Assembly: GCF_037975245.1 (NCBI RefSeq)
Contig: NC_092572.1
Location: 21,316,489 to 21,380,488, forward strand
Direction: 5' to 3'
Source: Apostichopus japonicus
Taxonomy: Eukaryota; Echinodermata; Holothuroidea; Aspidochirotida; Stichopodidae
DNA length: 64,000 nucleotides
In this document: piece by piece, positions 49,802 to 61,329 of the stretch
How the letters are laid out: the number at the start of each line of letters is the position of its first letter
Position numbering within the stretch: the stretch's first letter is position 1
Made by a program: the position numbers and the translations under genes
Notes under the pieces: model-generated
Seen by the model: only the letters and a program-made list of their open reading frames with translations
The model's database searches: none
Told to the model about the DNA's origin: nothing

Positions 49802-49950
49802 TTCTGTTCTTTTGAGCAGGTGGAAGTATAAAGGTAAGAAACGAAGGTTATTTCATTGGGAACCAAAATGGTGTAATGGGTTGTTCTGTCTGCTTTGATT
49901 CTGAGCAGCATGGGTTCAAGCCCTGGGTGGGTGAGTGAGTGAATTCTGTA
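49802..49950 (+). repeat. Diverged fifth tRNA-like unit
   Basis: 'aaatggtgtaatgggttgtt' (A-box-like) and 'catgggttcaagccctgggt' (B-box-like, T stem pairing) follow 'aagaaacgaaggttatttca', which matches the array spacer. Probably an old unit of the same array. Confidence 0.5.
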
Positions 49951-49974
49951 AAAGGAGTTCGCCGCCACTCCTCC

Positions 49975-50118
49975 CCCTGACAAGGTTCCCAAGCGGCATG
50001 CAAGTTGCCTCCCTCTATCTGACAAGGTTCCCAAGCGGCACCCGAGTTGGCTACTACCCCTCTCTCTGACAAGGTTCAGCGGAGAGGTCTCCTCTATTCC
50101 TGACAAGGTTCAGTGGGG
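49975..50118 (+). repeat. ~45-bp tandem repeat 'ctgacaaggttc…'
   Basis: Four copies of 'tctgacaaggttcccaagcg'-type units in various truncations at about 49977, 50018, 50067 and 50100. Confidence 0.8.
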
Positions 50119-50154
50119 GAATATACTTTAAAAAACACCTAAGTCCCAACAACT

Positions 50155-50275
50155 CGATCTTTAAATATTTGAAATGCATCCAACAGTAGCCTCTCACCTA
50201 ATGGTCTAGTGGTAGACAACAAAAATAAGCATTACAAGGTCCCTGGTTCAATTTCAACTCATGCTCTTCTTTTTT
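50155..50275 (+). repeat. Further tRNA-like unit with degenerate boxes
   Basis: 'taatggtctagtggtagaca' fits an A box of tRNA-Glu/Asp/Gly type and 'ccctggttcaatttcaa' a degraded B box. It is preceded by 'aaatatttgaaatgcatcca', similar to the array spacer, and followed by a T-rich run. Confidence 0.5.
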
Positions 50276-51569
50276 ATTCTTCCAGTGAAAGCACGAGTAA
50301 AAAAAAAAAAATCACCACCAATTTTTCACATTTTTGCAGCTTACAAGTAAAAAAAAAAAAAACCAAAAGTTGCCAATAAACTTGCCAATACACTATGTCC
50401 ACTTAGTGCCAACAATATATTGCAACTATATCAAACCTCCCAAAGAGAAGAGTTTTAGCATTCTCTAGACAAGGGCAAAGAATTGTGATTTTCTTGCCAT
50501 ATAATTTGCACAAAATCCCACTTGACTATCTGACTGATGAAGAGTCAAGTGAGTTAACATTTGTTCAAGAAATTAAGTGAGAACCAGAAATGATCAGACA
50601 TTTCAAACTCCCTAGACCACAACAAGTGTAGTGACTCACTCTTTGGACATCAACCTATTCAGTCAATGATAACGTTTTTACAGTACATAAGTTTTATGGC
50701 CAAAAATGGTTTAAAATCCAGAAAGAACAGTCCTCCTTTTAAGTGAAATATAGACCCATAGATGTTAAATATGTATGAGCAAATGGACATTACCTTTTAC
50801 CTTTTTTTGAGCTAGCAAATCAGCTCTACCACCAACCTACCCCTTCAAAACACTAAAATATTTTTAATACCATAGCCATATAGTATATATAGACTACACA
50901 GAAGAAGGCAACTTTTCAAGACAGCCTGTTTACCCCCTTGAGACTCATCTAGTGGCAACTGCCAGGGATCACTTGAGGTGTGTTTTAGATCATCCAACAC
51001 ATGATTATCACTTCTGAAGCAGATATCATTTACCTGATTGACTGTTGTTCATTGTTCAAGGTTACTTCGGACCTATCTGTACTTTGAGCCACTTCACAAA
51101 CTAAAACTAAAGTTGACTAAATTATGTTCACCAAAAGGAAATGATTGCATTATGCATTAGATTATCTTTTAGCATCATCACATGACCATCCTTAACGAAA
51201 ACCTTTCATAATTTCCATCTGTAAATCTGAGAACATTTTCAACACGATACCCTTGAGAAGAGCACTTTTGAAAACATACAAGAGAGAAAAAAAACACTGG
51301 TATTTTCAGGTGCAGGGCAGAGATGGTCTTTCGATATTGCAGAAGTATTCAAGAATATGCATGAAATATAGATAGATTTCTCCAGAAAAAAGTTCTGCCA
51401 AAATGTTCCTTAAAATTTAGAACAGCAGTTTTTCAAGTGTTTTAAGTACAGCTTTCATAACAGTATTCTCCATTTTATCTCTTGCTATTTCAAGGAAAAA
51501 AAACTGCATAACCTTAGGGATTCAATATTTACACACATGGTCATACAAAAAAAAAGAAGTAGAAAAGCT

Positions 51570-51570
<1 letters not shown>
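50276..51570. other. Non-coding stretch
   Basis: No exon recognised. AT-rich with several A-runs of about ten bases or more. It lies downstream of the minus-strand gene ending at 51641 and may include its 3' UTR. Confidence 0.45.

Positions 51571-51571
<1 letters not shown>

Positions 51572-51640
<69 letters not shown>
51572..51640. repeat. (AT)n microsatellite
   Basis: About 32 uninterrupted AT dinucleotides, abutting the stop of the minus-strand reading frame at 51641. Confidence 0.97.
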
Positions 51641-54499
51641 TTATATATAAATATATCTTTTAAGAAGCTGCAGCATCGGTGGCTCAAAAAGTTTGTGATC
51701 CTGAAAGTTTGAGACTGGCAGGACTATCTGGATCGAATCACTTTCCGATTCTTCTTCAACGTTAGTCATATTTCTAATCCCTTTGGAGGAAACTTCTATC
51801 GGCTTGTCTCTTTGGATTGATGAAGCGTTTGGCACGTCGCTACCAGAATTGGAACAAACTTTTCTGTCTTCTTCTGCCTTCAGGAGGTTATCGTCTGGTA
51901 AGCCTTTCCTGATCTGGTCCAATTAGACCGTACTTTACTCGGAGATGAGATGGAGGCTTTCATGTACATAATGAGACTAGAGAAGGGATCTGAATCGGCT
52001 ACAGGGGCTTGGGAATCCAATTTATTGTCTCTGTCTGATGTTTCATCATCTTCCCAAATCACTTCCAAATTTAAGTCTTCTGGAGATCTCTCGGGGAGCT
52101 GTTCCATGGTGGACACCATACAGTAGGTGGTTCTGTCAAAAAAAAAAATGAAAGAACATTACTAGATAGGAATACACAAGCCATGTACACCAAAGTACTC
52201 CAGTGTAGATCATGCTTGTTACATTGAAGACTCGAATGAGTCGACGATAGCCAATAATTTTAAGGGCGAACACGGATTGCTTTGGGTGATGGGAGGGGGT
52301 GGGGGAGTAACACTTTCTTGGTGGGAGGGGGTCAGAGCCACAGACAGAGATGTAAGAACATTTAATGATTTACCTAACTAATGTTATGTCAGAAATGTCA
52401 AATATTTTTAAATTTTTTTATAACCCATCTACTAGTAAAATGTATAGTATTGTTGTATCAACTACAGTAGTTTCAAAATATTATAAAATGTAAAGAAAAA
52501 ATGTAAAAATAAAGGAATATATTACAACATGAAGGCCAAAAGTATTTGAGTTACAATCGAAAGACATGAAGGAAAACTTAATAAAAAAGATGACTTTAGG
52601 AACAAACCTCAGTTAATTTGTTGTAAAAATGTTGAAAAACAGTGCTATCAGGCCAGACTTGGTTTTTTATGCCACTTTTAATTTGTACGGGACCGACCCT
52701 TTAGTTTGCCGAGGTTCATCGGTTTAGAGTGACAAGACTATTTAGTCTAATACTTTATCCATTTAGCTGAGTTCCTCAGATCCAACACAAAATCACAAAA
52801 GAGTTTTACCTGTCTCAAATGACATGATTACAGTGGTAGTACAAATTTGTCAACTTTTGGACAGATGGTGTTTAATTTTCATTCAATGGTTGCAAGGGTG
52901 TTGTTGTTTTATTATCAAGTTAAAGGAACATGCTTTCGTTGAGTGAGTTATTAGAATTTATGTAAAGCAATGGGTTAACATTAACATTAAAGCCTGTTCT
53001 AGAAGAGCTGATGACATCATCAAGTTAGCCTTTAAAGGAACATACTGGAGGTTTAGCATATTTTATCGGTGAATAGCTTGAAACTGGATCAGCAGTGTAT
53101 GAGTATAAAATCTCCAATTAACCTTGTTCTGGTGGACTACGACATTATTGTTTCTAAAATTCAGCCTACAATTGTCATTTAGGTAGATACTGAAGAAGTG
53201 ACGGATATGAAGTCATGCTGTCGAGGAAGGAAACATTTCTTTTACAATTTTATTAATTCTTATTCTCATTTCATTATCTGACAATAACACGAATGGAGAA
53301 ATGTACTACATCTCAAACCTGCCCATAATCAGAAAGCAAAGCCAGAATATTAAAGTCGAGGGTGGAGTGGAGGCAATAAGTAAGTGTTTACTATCTTGAA
53401 TACATGTGCTGAAAGTTTCTCCATTTTGTTTATCATTATATTGATGATAAAACTAGAGTTTCTGTTAATGGAAACAAAAAATGCCCAATATCTTTGCACT
53501 TGTGTAGCAACTCAGTCAATTTCATAGCAAGATTCTCTCGGATAAATAGAGCAACTGAGTTCGGAGTGGGTTTAGTTGTACTGGATATGTGTTTTGGTGG
53601 GGTTACAGACAAAATCTAAGAGATAGGGAATCTAGGTCCCACCCTTGGCTGCATCCAAAACAGCAAAATACTAAGTAACTGGGTGTTTATTCACAAATAA
53701 TTTACAGGTCTTTAATTGAGATGGAGAACAACACACAATAACTGCAATGTACCTTAATATTCCACCAAGACCCACCTCTCCCATCCTCCCCGACCAATTC
53801 TCTCCTAGTCTCTTTATGTGTAGGGTTTCCAGAAAGATCTGCCCCGACCTGACGTTAATACTGTTACACCCTTTTCAAGATTTTGCTCTAAATACTTTTA
53901 TATTTATATCTCTTGGATTATAGGAAAAAATTATCACTGCACAGAACAAAGCCTTATTTGTTAAAACAAACGTGACACAATGCAAATACAATTTAAGGGA
54001 ACCCCCCCCCCCCAAAAAAAATGAAAAATCATATCGTTACAAGCAACTACTGTATTTTGGTCACCCACCACTCCTCCACTCACCCCCATCCCAAATCGAC
54101 TTCTATTTACCTTCCCAATCCTTTACAACTTGAGATAGTTTAAAATGTCGTTACCAAGACACATAGTTACCATTCAACCAGTTACATTTATGGTAAGTGA
54201 ACATTCAGTTTGGGATTATCCAATAACTTGTAAAGTACATTGCATTTACTTTTCCCAGTCAGTTTCTTATTTTTGAATTGTTTTACAAAAGAATAAAACA
54301 TAGATAATATGTTGTCAGCTGACAAAACCTTGGTTCAAATTAAACATGTTTAGAGAGTGAAACTTACTTATGACTGGTTAAAATGTCCCTGTAACTATCG
54401 CTACCACTGGACTCCGTGTTCAGAGATGAGCCATGCTTGTACTCCGACTGAGCCGTATCTCCTAAATTTTCTATAGCGACCTTTGGTGGGGAGAATAAA
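51641..54499 (-). CDS. Two 3' exons of an unrecognised acidic, serine-rich protein
   Basis: Exon 54368-54499 (acceptor CTGCAG, donor CATAA|GTAAGT) encodes SPPKVAIENLGDTAQSEYK, then SSLNTESSGSDSYRDILTSH. It joins in phase to 51641-52132 (TTYCMVSTMEQLPERSPEDL, EVIWEDDETSDRDN, SLIMYMKASISSPSK). At about 51921-51924 the frame must shift by one base to continue as LDQIRKGLPDDN, KPIEVSSKGIRN and EEESESDSIQIV, ending LKRYIYI-stop. That end is supplied by the (AT)n microsatellite. No domain recognised; the S/D/E-rich composition suggests a disordered region. Upstream exons probably lie further right; the exon at 60275-60425 is not in the right phase to join directly. The frame break may be a sequence error or real decay. 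Confidence 0.5.
52133..54367 (-). other. Intron of the unrecognised minus-strand gene
   Basis: Bounded by the GTAAGT donor at 54367 and an acceptor TTTTTTTGACAG ending at 52133 on the minus strand. G- or C-runs lie near 52290-52330 and 54001-54012. No mobile element with clear ends was seen. Confidence 0.4.
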
Positions 54500-55071
54500 C
54501 TGCAGCGGAAGATGAGAGAAAAGAGAACCAACAATGTAGACAGACAGAGGGTGAAAGAAGAACAAACAAAACGCACTCGATGAACGTAAGAATATGTACG
54601 TCAGGAAGCAGGTCGATGGCAAAATACCTCTTGCGGTAATGAGCTTAAAAATCATCCATCACTGATAGCAACAACTGTGGTATGCCCTTCAACCCTTTCA
54701 ATGCCTTATGTGCCCTCTTGATCATCCTAATGATCCTACAACTTTATCATCTACAGTAAGTCAGGGCTCTAAGACTGTCCAAAACTCCAGCAAAATTTTG
54801 CACCAAGAGCCAGTAAATATTGAGCAGCTGCGGGAAATGTTAAGGTTTTGATGTACAGTTTTATAAAAAACACTGAAAGAAAAGTTGCTCTTAAAAATTC
54901 TGTCAATTCTACATGTTTTTTCTCACTCTGGAAACCATGCCCCTTGGTGCCTTTTCACAAGTTTATGTAGATAACCTTGTTTTCCTACTAAAACTAGACC
55001 CTGCCATCTCAATAAAAATCAAAGACAATTTCTAATTCTCTCCCTCGAATAGTGGCTGTGCCCCTCCGGAT
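54500..55071. other. Non-coding stretch left of the nested hAT elements
   Basis: No exon recognised; presumed intron or upstream sequence of the minus-strand gene. Confidence 0.4.
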
Positions 55072-55079
55072 TCCTAATG

Positions 55080-56164
55080 CAGTGGCGGCGGAACCGGGGG
55101 GGCTTGGGGGGGCTCAGCCCCCCCAATGAAAAAGTTGAGGGGGCAAATGCATGATAAGCCCCCCCAATATTTACCAAGGCTCCGAAACGTGCATCTGCCC
55201 ATTTTTCAATGCATACTTGTCGATCTGTCCGATGCACACGTATATTATATAGGAGTAATAATTTTAGTAATTGCTGGGGACCCTCGGCTCGTCCCCTGGC
55301 TATAGACCACATTGTCACCCCAACCGCGTCTTCACGCCCCGTGAAAAGTGGAAGCAGTGAGTGTGAGTACCAGTAAGCGTAACACAACTTCGTCTTAGGC
55401 CAATAACTTGCCTCATTTCAGCCAGTTCTCCAACATCCCCTTACTTAGTGGCGGAGCGTCCATATATACAGTCAGGGGCGGATGCCCCCCCCCCCTGACA
55501 GACTCAAATGGACTGCTGGCGCCCTTTTCAGCTTTTCACTATACTTTTTACTTATTCGCTATTATTGACTATTTTATTGCGCTCTCATATACCTATTGAC
55601 ATATGTCATATTCTGTTGGTGTAATTTTCCGACAAAATGGCGACGACACCTGTTTATTCTTCGTTTATCTGCAAATTAGCAAGGCCCGGAAAGGGTCATT
55701 TCCTGCAATCTAGGGAGTATCTTTACTCAAAATTTTTCTGTACTCTCCGCGCCAACCTGTGGTGGCGCTCCGCTTAGATAGTGTCGAAAGCGCCCCTACA
55801 GACCATTCTTGCCCCCCCCGATCAATACCCTTAGCTCCGCCACTGCCCTTACTACACTCAAAAACGTCTTTGCGAGTACACTACGAGTATAATAGCTACT
55901 CTCTTAAAACACCATCGAATATACAAATTACAATGTTTTTACAGACTTTTACGTGCAATCTGAGAAATTGCAGACTTGAGACCCATATTTTAGGGCTAGG
56001 TATTCGCAGCATAAAAAACACGGGAAGTGCCGTTTCCGGCCATCTGGAGGTTTGAAATAACCCAAAATTTTCTTGTACGCTCCGCGCCAACCGGTGGTGG
56101 CGCTCCGCTTAGATAGTCTCCACAAATTAGCCCCCCCAATAATTTTTCCGTTCCGCCGCGCCTG
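55080..56164. mobile_element. hAT-like element (outer) with perfect 8-bp target duplication
   Basis: Ends CAGTGGCGGCGGAAC (55080) and GTTCCGCCGCGCCTG (ending 56164) are inverted with a few mismatches. TCCTAATG flanks both sides (55072-55079 and 56165-56172). No transposase is recognised in the ~685 bp left after removing the inner insert. The right part holds the conserved module at 56022-56118. Confidence 0.88.
55446..55845. mobile_element. hAT-like element (inner, nested) with perfect 8-bp target duplication
   Basis: Ends TAGTGGCGGAGC and GCTCCGCCACTG are inverted (first base differs). CCCTTACT flanks both sides (55438-55445 and 55846-55853). 400 bp, non-coding. It contains a diverged copy of the module at about 55684-55785 ('cgctccgcttagatagtgtc'). 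It must have inserted after the outer element. Confidence 0.88.
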
Positions 56165-56469
56165 TCCTAATGAGAATACATAAATAAACTGGGTACTTAG
56201 GTAAAAACTGTAATTGCTGATTCAAGGCACCATACTGCATTAAATGAAAGCTGTCAATATATAAATATCTCTGCATTCCTACCCTGTTGGTTTCTGTTAC
56301 ATCATATTGTTGCTCCATATACTGATACTGTAAATATACTTCTTATTATCGACTTTTGTTTTCCAAAATATTCTATTTTGATTATTCTCGTGTGCAATTA
56401 CTCCACCGCAATGTAGCAGTGTGGTCTAACAGTTGAATGTTAAATGGATTCCAGAGGGGGGAGAGAGGT

Positions 56470-59400
56470 AGGGATTTGGGCCAGGTACAAAACGAGCGTT
56501 AGCAGCTAGCTCCAGACGGCACCAGGAGCGTCCACTCAAATTTTATAAACTTGCTTTTATCTACCTATTGCTGATGGCAGGGGATATCCACACAAATCCA
56601 GGCCTAAACTACAAGTACCCCTGCGGGCTGTGCAGTAAACCAGTCCGAATCAACCAACGTGGTATCCAGTGTGACAACTGCAATATATGGTACCATATTA
56701 AGTGTACTGATGTATCTGTTGCCACTTACGACCGACTTTCCGGAACTGACGAGGATTGGTTGTGTAATCAGTGCCAAGTGCCATTCCAGTTTGCAGATTC
56801 CTTCTTTGACTCAGATCAGTCATTATCTGACACTAGCCTGGACTCCGCTTCCACTGATACAGCTACTAGCACCAACATTACCAACGGTAATCCCTTCGAT
56901 ATTGACCTACCAAGGGGACTCAAAATCTGCCATTTGAACATTCAGGGAATCCGCTCATCTTATGATACCCTGAAACTGAGTATGGCTAGTAAGCCATTTG
57001 ATGTCATCACACTATCAGAGACTAACCTGAATGATAGTGTACCGGATGAAAGCATAACCCTACCTGGCTTCACCTGTGAACGGAAAGATGGTACCACCTC
57101 CAAATCTCATGGTATAGAGACATTCATCTCCAACACTTTGGTGGGACGTAGACGTCTGGACCTTGAGGTAGACCACCTCGATTGTCTATGGACTGAAATT
57201 ATTTTACCGAAGACCAGACCAATTTTGATTGGCTCGGTGTATCGGTCTCCCAACTCAGATTTTGTTTACCTGAATGACATATTGAACAATATATCAAATG
57301 CATTGGATTGTAATTATGAAACTTTGATTTTAGGTGATTTCAATTTAGATCTTCTTCCCACTTGCAAGAAAGGTCTTACTAAGGATATGCATGATTATAC
57401 ACGTCGGAATGAACTCAGTCAAATGATTTCCGAGCCCACCCGTGTGACTCTTCACTCACGAACCCTCTTAGATCACATTTATGTGAACCGTAAAAATTAT
57501 GTCACTCAGTCAGGAGTGATACCCACTGGTCTGAGTGATCATAGGCTGATTTATGCTGTTAGAAGGGCTAACAAACCCAAACATATTCCCAGAAAGATCA
57601 CTACTAGATCTTTCAAACGGTTCCATCAGGAAGCTTTTATTGATGATATCTCTAAAATCCCATTTTCCTGTATTGAAGGTCTGGATGATATTGACCTCAT
57701 GTGGTATACTTGGAAAACTCTCTTTAATGAAGTGTCTGATGCCCATGCACCTCTGAAAACTGTGACTGTTAAAGGTGAGCACACTCCCTGGGTCACTGAT
57801 GAGTTCATCTCGATGACCTGGGAGAGGGATCACCTGAAGAAAGAAACATGGTTCACTGGACACTTGGGCCAGATACAAAAAATGTAGAAACAAACTCAAT
57901 AATCTGGCTTCCCAACTAAAATGTGAGTACTTCAAAACCAAAATTGAGGACACTAAAAATGACTCCTCTAAATTATGGTCTACCCTTAAAGAAGCAATGC
58001 ATAGTAGCAAACACCATAACATTGCTAGCATAGTTGATAATGGTATTGTTGTTAATGACAAGTGTGAAATTGCTAATGTCTTCAACAATTTTTTCGCTAA
58101 CATTGGAAGTGAGCTAGCTAGTAAATTCGATTCTAGACCCCACACTCCTTCCACAAATGATACTTTATGTAATTTCCGGTTCCAGACAGTTAGCATTGAC
58201 TCGATTGAGAAGCAACTAAAGGGCCTGTCTGCCGGGAAAGCCACTGGCCTTGACAACATAAGTGCTTGTTTGTTGAGGCTATCTGCCTCCCATATTGCTC
58301 CTTCTCTTACTTATATCATCAACTTCTCACTCTCTCATGGGGTTTTCCCTTCTGACTGGAAGACTGCCAAGGTCTCACCAGTTTTCAAAGATGGGACACG
58401 CAGTCAGGTCGACAATTATAGACCTATTTCAGTTCTGCCAGTTGTGTCAAAAATCTTGGAAAGAGTTGTTCATGATCAACTGTATCAGTATCTAACTAGT
58501 AACAAGATCCTTAACAAATGGCAATCAGGCTTCAGACCTGGTTACTCCACTACTACGGCTCTCAGCTATGTGGTTGATGATATTTTGTCAAACATGGACG
58601 GTGCCTGTGGAAGAAAGAACTACACTGGCATCTTGTTCCTTGACTTTAAAAAAGCTTTTGATACAGTTGATCATGACATCTTGCTTGACAAACTTCGGTC
58701 ATATGGAGTTGTTGACTCTGCATTGGATTGGTTCGGCTCTTATCTTGCGGGCAGATACCAAATTGTTCAGATTGAGAACCAGTATTCAGATATGATGGGA
58801 ATTGCATTTGGCGTTCCACAGGGATCTATCATTTGGGCCATTACTATTCTCTATATACATAAATGATCTTCCATCTGCCACAAGTGAAAGCCAGGCAATT
58901 TTATATGCAGATGACACAGCTGTTATTTATAGCTCTGAGAAAATATGTGAAATACAGCAGGTTCTCTCTACTGATCTTATTCTGATTGGCAAGTGGCTGG
59001 TCAAAAACAAATTGACTTTGAATGTAAAAAAGACCAAAAGTATGCTTTTTGGCACACCAACCATGATGAAGAGAGCTGACCCTCTCATTCTCCATTATGA
59101 CTCACATGATATAGAACAGGTTCATGTTTTTAGGTACCTTGGGGTGCTTTTGGACAGTACCTTAACTTTCAAAGACCATTTATCTATGATTTGCAAGAAA
59201 ATATCCTGCCGTCTTGGGATACTTGGGAGGGTTAAGAAGTATCTTCCACACAAATACAGGATTATGGTGTACAATAGTTTGATAAGCCGCCACTTTGATT
59301 ATGCTAGTTGTACCTGGTCTAACACCTGTGCCAAGTATAAAAAATGTCTGGTATCTCTGCAAGGAAGAGCTGGTCGGATTATTCTAGATCTTCCTAGGAC

Positions 59401-59975
59401 TGCACCTACAGCTGATGTTCTCTCAGCTCTATCCTGGATCCCTATAGAGCAAAGATGGAATTATCACCGTCAGGTTTTTATGCATAAAATCCACATAGCA
59501 GCTGCTCCTGACTATCTCTGTGACAAGTATGCCCATGTCTCCTCGAGTGAATCTGCCACAAGAGCTTCTACCTCTGGTGGTTTCTGCCTTCCACATTCCA
59601 ACACTATTTGGGGGAGACGTCGTCAAACTTGCCATGGGGTTAATCAATGGAATGCACTGCCTCGGCATATTCGTATGTGCAATAACACTGATACCTTTAA
59701 AAATAAACTAAAATGTGCAATTAGAAATGGCCTGGCTTTCTGGAATCTTTGAAATCGAATTAGATTTTTATTTTTATATTTTTATATTTTTTTATATTTT
59801 TATATTTTATATTTTTATATCTATATTCTGTATTTATATATGTGTTCTGTTTGTTATATTTTGTATGTTTTATATGTGCAGGGATCCTGGGGAGAACACT
59901 GGTTTACCAGTGACAGGACCCCTGGTTACGAATAAAGTTAATAAAAAAAATAAAATAAAATAATAAAAAAAGTGA
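56470..59975 (+). mobile_element. Nearly full-length non-LTR retrotransposon (CR1/Jockey type), frame-broken
   Basis: Single polyprotein-like frame with, in order: a 2A-like stretch LLLMAGDIHTNPGL (56565-56606); a PHD-type zinc finger with CGLC, CDNCNIWYHIKC and WLCNQC (about 56614-56775); an AP-type endonuclease with LNIQG, LSETNLND, GSVYRSP, LGDFNLD and SDHR (about 56930-57545); a reverse transcriptase with KATGLDNI, YRPISVLPVVSKILE, FRPGYSTTTAL, FLDFKKAFDTVDH, GVPQGS, LYADDTAVI and a YLGVLLD thumb motif (about 58230-59160). Two one-base breaks, near 57855 and 58830, separate the parts. The 3' end carries 'ctggggagaacactggttta', 'ccagtgacaggacccctgg' and an (AATAAA)-rich tail to about 59975, typical of CR1/L2 ends. 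The 5' limit is uncertain. Sense proteins act in target-primed reverse transcription; this copy cannot make an intact one. It lies within the region of the minus-strand exons. Confidence 0.9.
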
Positions 59976-60274
59976 CAGGACTCACAGGAGTAAGGATTGG
60001 GGAGTACAACAATTACAGCCCATCATATATGGAGGGACTACGCCAACCTGCGGAAAGAAATATGATAATTTGTCCAGACGAAGGACAGATTTATCCAAAA
60101 GAAAATTAAGTTAAAATATTGAATAAGTATGTGATCAAGCCTTCCTTTTCCCACTCCTTTTCCTCTTTTTTTCACTCCAAAACTTTTCAACCAGAAGCTC
60201 TGAACAAGAAATGGAAATAGCAATAATTTTGAGATAAATGTGTTAATTACTATTAAAACTTAACGATTAATTAC

Positions 60275-61243
60275 CTTCCTCTTGGTAATGCTTTTCATCA
60301 GAACGAAAAGCCTTTGCTGTGTTCTTCCATTTTATAGAGGTATGATAATACCTCTGCTGGACTTGCCGGCTATGCGTCATATGGTTGGCAAGACCAAACA
60401 GAGTTGTGGGATTCTCCTCGTACGCCTGAAAAGGGAGCATATCGAAAGATACGTTATTGAAATAAATGATGAACAATGAAGATAAATTCCTACATATTAA
60501 TCTGTTCTAAGTCGGACATACCAGTAAACAACCATCAACCATGAACAATCTAAACCGTTAAAAGTAAGCACACAAAGTTCAAACTTGAACTGGCATTGCC
60601 ATCACGTAACTTGAACTTTAATACAGGTGCATAACACAAACCAGTAAAGAGCACCAATTCTGCGAACAACATAATAACAGAGTCGATGAGTAAATCGTAA
60701 ACACGTAAGAAACTAACAACACATTGAGTTGGCCCAGCCGTACACTATTCATACAAACAATTATCTCCCCCCAGTTACACGAACACCTGGCCAGATCACC
60801 TGGCATACAAATTAAAGGCTAGATATTATTATTACCGATTGTAGCTATTCCTGACTTGCATAACAGCAATCTACCTCTCTCTATTCACTAAGGAATATTA
60901 TCTCGATTCTTCAATTACAATTTATGAGAGCAAATCGCAATCCACCCGTTGGCAGCGTACCGTGCCTTTATCTGATTATATGAATGGTGGCGCTCTTCTA
61001 AATTACATTTCGCCGCTACACCCTGGTTCCTCTCCTCCGCTTCCTCTCTCCACTCCTCGTCCTCCGCCTGCTCCTCCTGCTTCTCCTCCTCATCGTCCGA
61101 GGAGTCCACGTACTTTCTCTTTTGAGTTCGGCGAGGAACATCGGGTCGGGACCGGCTCGGCCCGGCTTCGCTTGGAGTTTCCACCTTCTCCTGTTCCTCC
61201 TCCTCATTCTCCAGTACGGGTACCGCATCCATGGCATCCGTGT
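60275..61243 (-). CDS. Exons of an unrecognised gene, one resembling a tyrosine-recombinase C-terminus
   Basis: Exon 60275-60425 (acceptor CTTTTCAG, donor GAAG|GTAATT) encodes YEENPTTLFGLANHMTHSRQ and VQQRYYHTSIKWKNTAKAF. The 'L-x-x-H-M-T/S-H-S ... Q-x-x-Y-Y' layout is that of the final His/Tyr segment of tyrosine recombinases such as Crypton or domesticated Crypton proteins, with the second Y as candidate nucleophile. This is an inference from a short match. A second exon-like frame upstream, about 60985-61243 (acceptor ACCTTAAAG), encodes VPRRTQKRKYVDSSDDEEE followed by E/R-rich sequence, a nuclear-localisation-like and acidic stretch; its donor is unclear because its 3' edge meets the 72-bp duplicated segment. 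Other exons are outside the window or unseen. Whether these and the 51.6-54.5 kb exons form one gene is unresolved. Confidence 0.4.
60914..60985. repeat. 72-bp segment identical to 62999-63070 (copy 1)
   Basis: From 'attacaatttatgagagcaa' to 'ctgattatatgaat' the two segments match base for base as read by eye. Here it overlaps the end of an acidic reading frame on the minus strand. Confidence 0.9.
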
Positions 61244-61329
61244 CTTTAAGGTAAAAAGAGAGAAAAATTTAAGGAAGGGCACTATGGTTCCTTTCTTGTA
61301 AGGAATGTTTACAAGGGGAGCAGCACTGT

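Noticed and set aside
55019-55387. 122-residue minus-strand frame
   Set aside because: Crosses the end of a non-coding hAT-like element; C/G runs create proline/glycine-rich artefacts.
57510-58259. 249-residue minus-strand frame
   Set aside because: Antisense shadow of the LINE endonuclease and RT region.
61016-61282. Basic and proline-rich frames in other reading frames of the acidic exon
   Set aside because: GAG/GAA-rich repeats open several frames; only the E/D-rich one follows an acceptor-like site.
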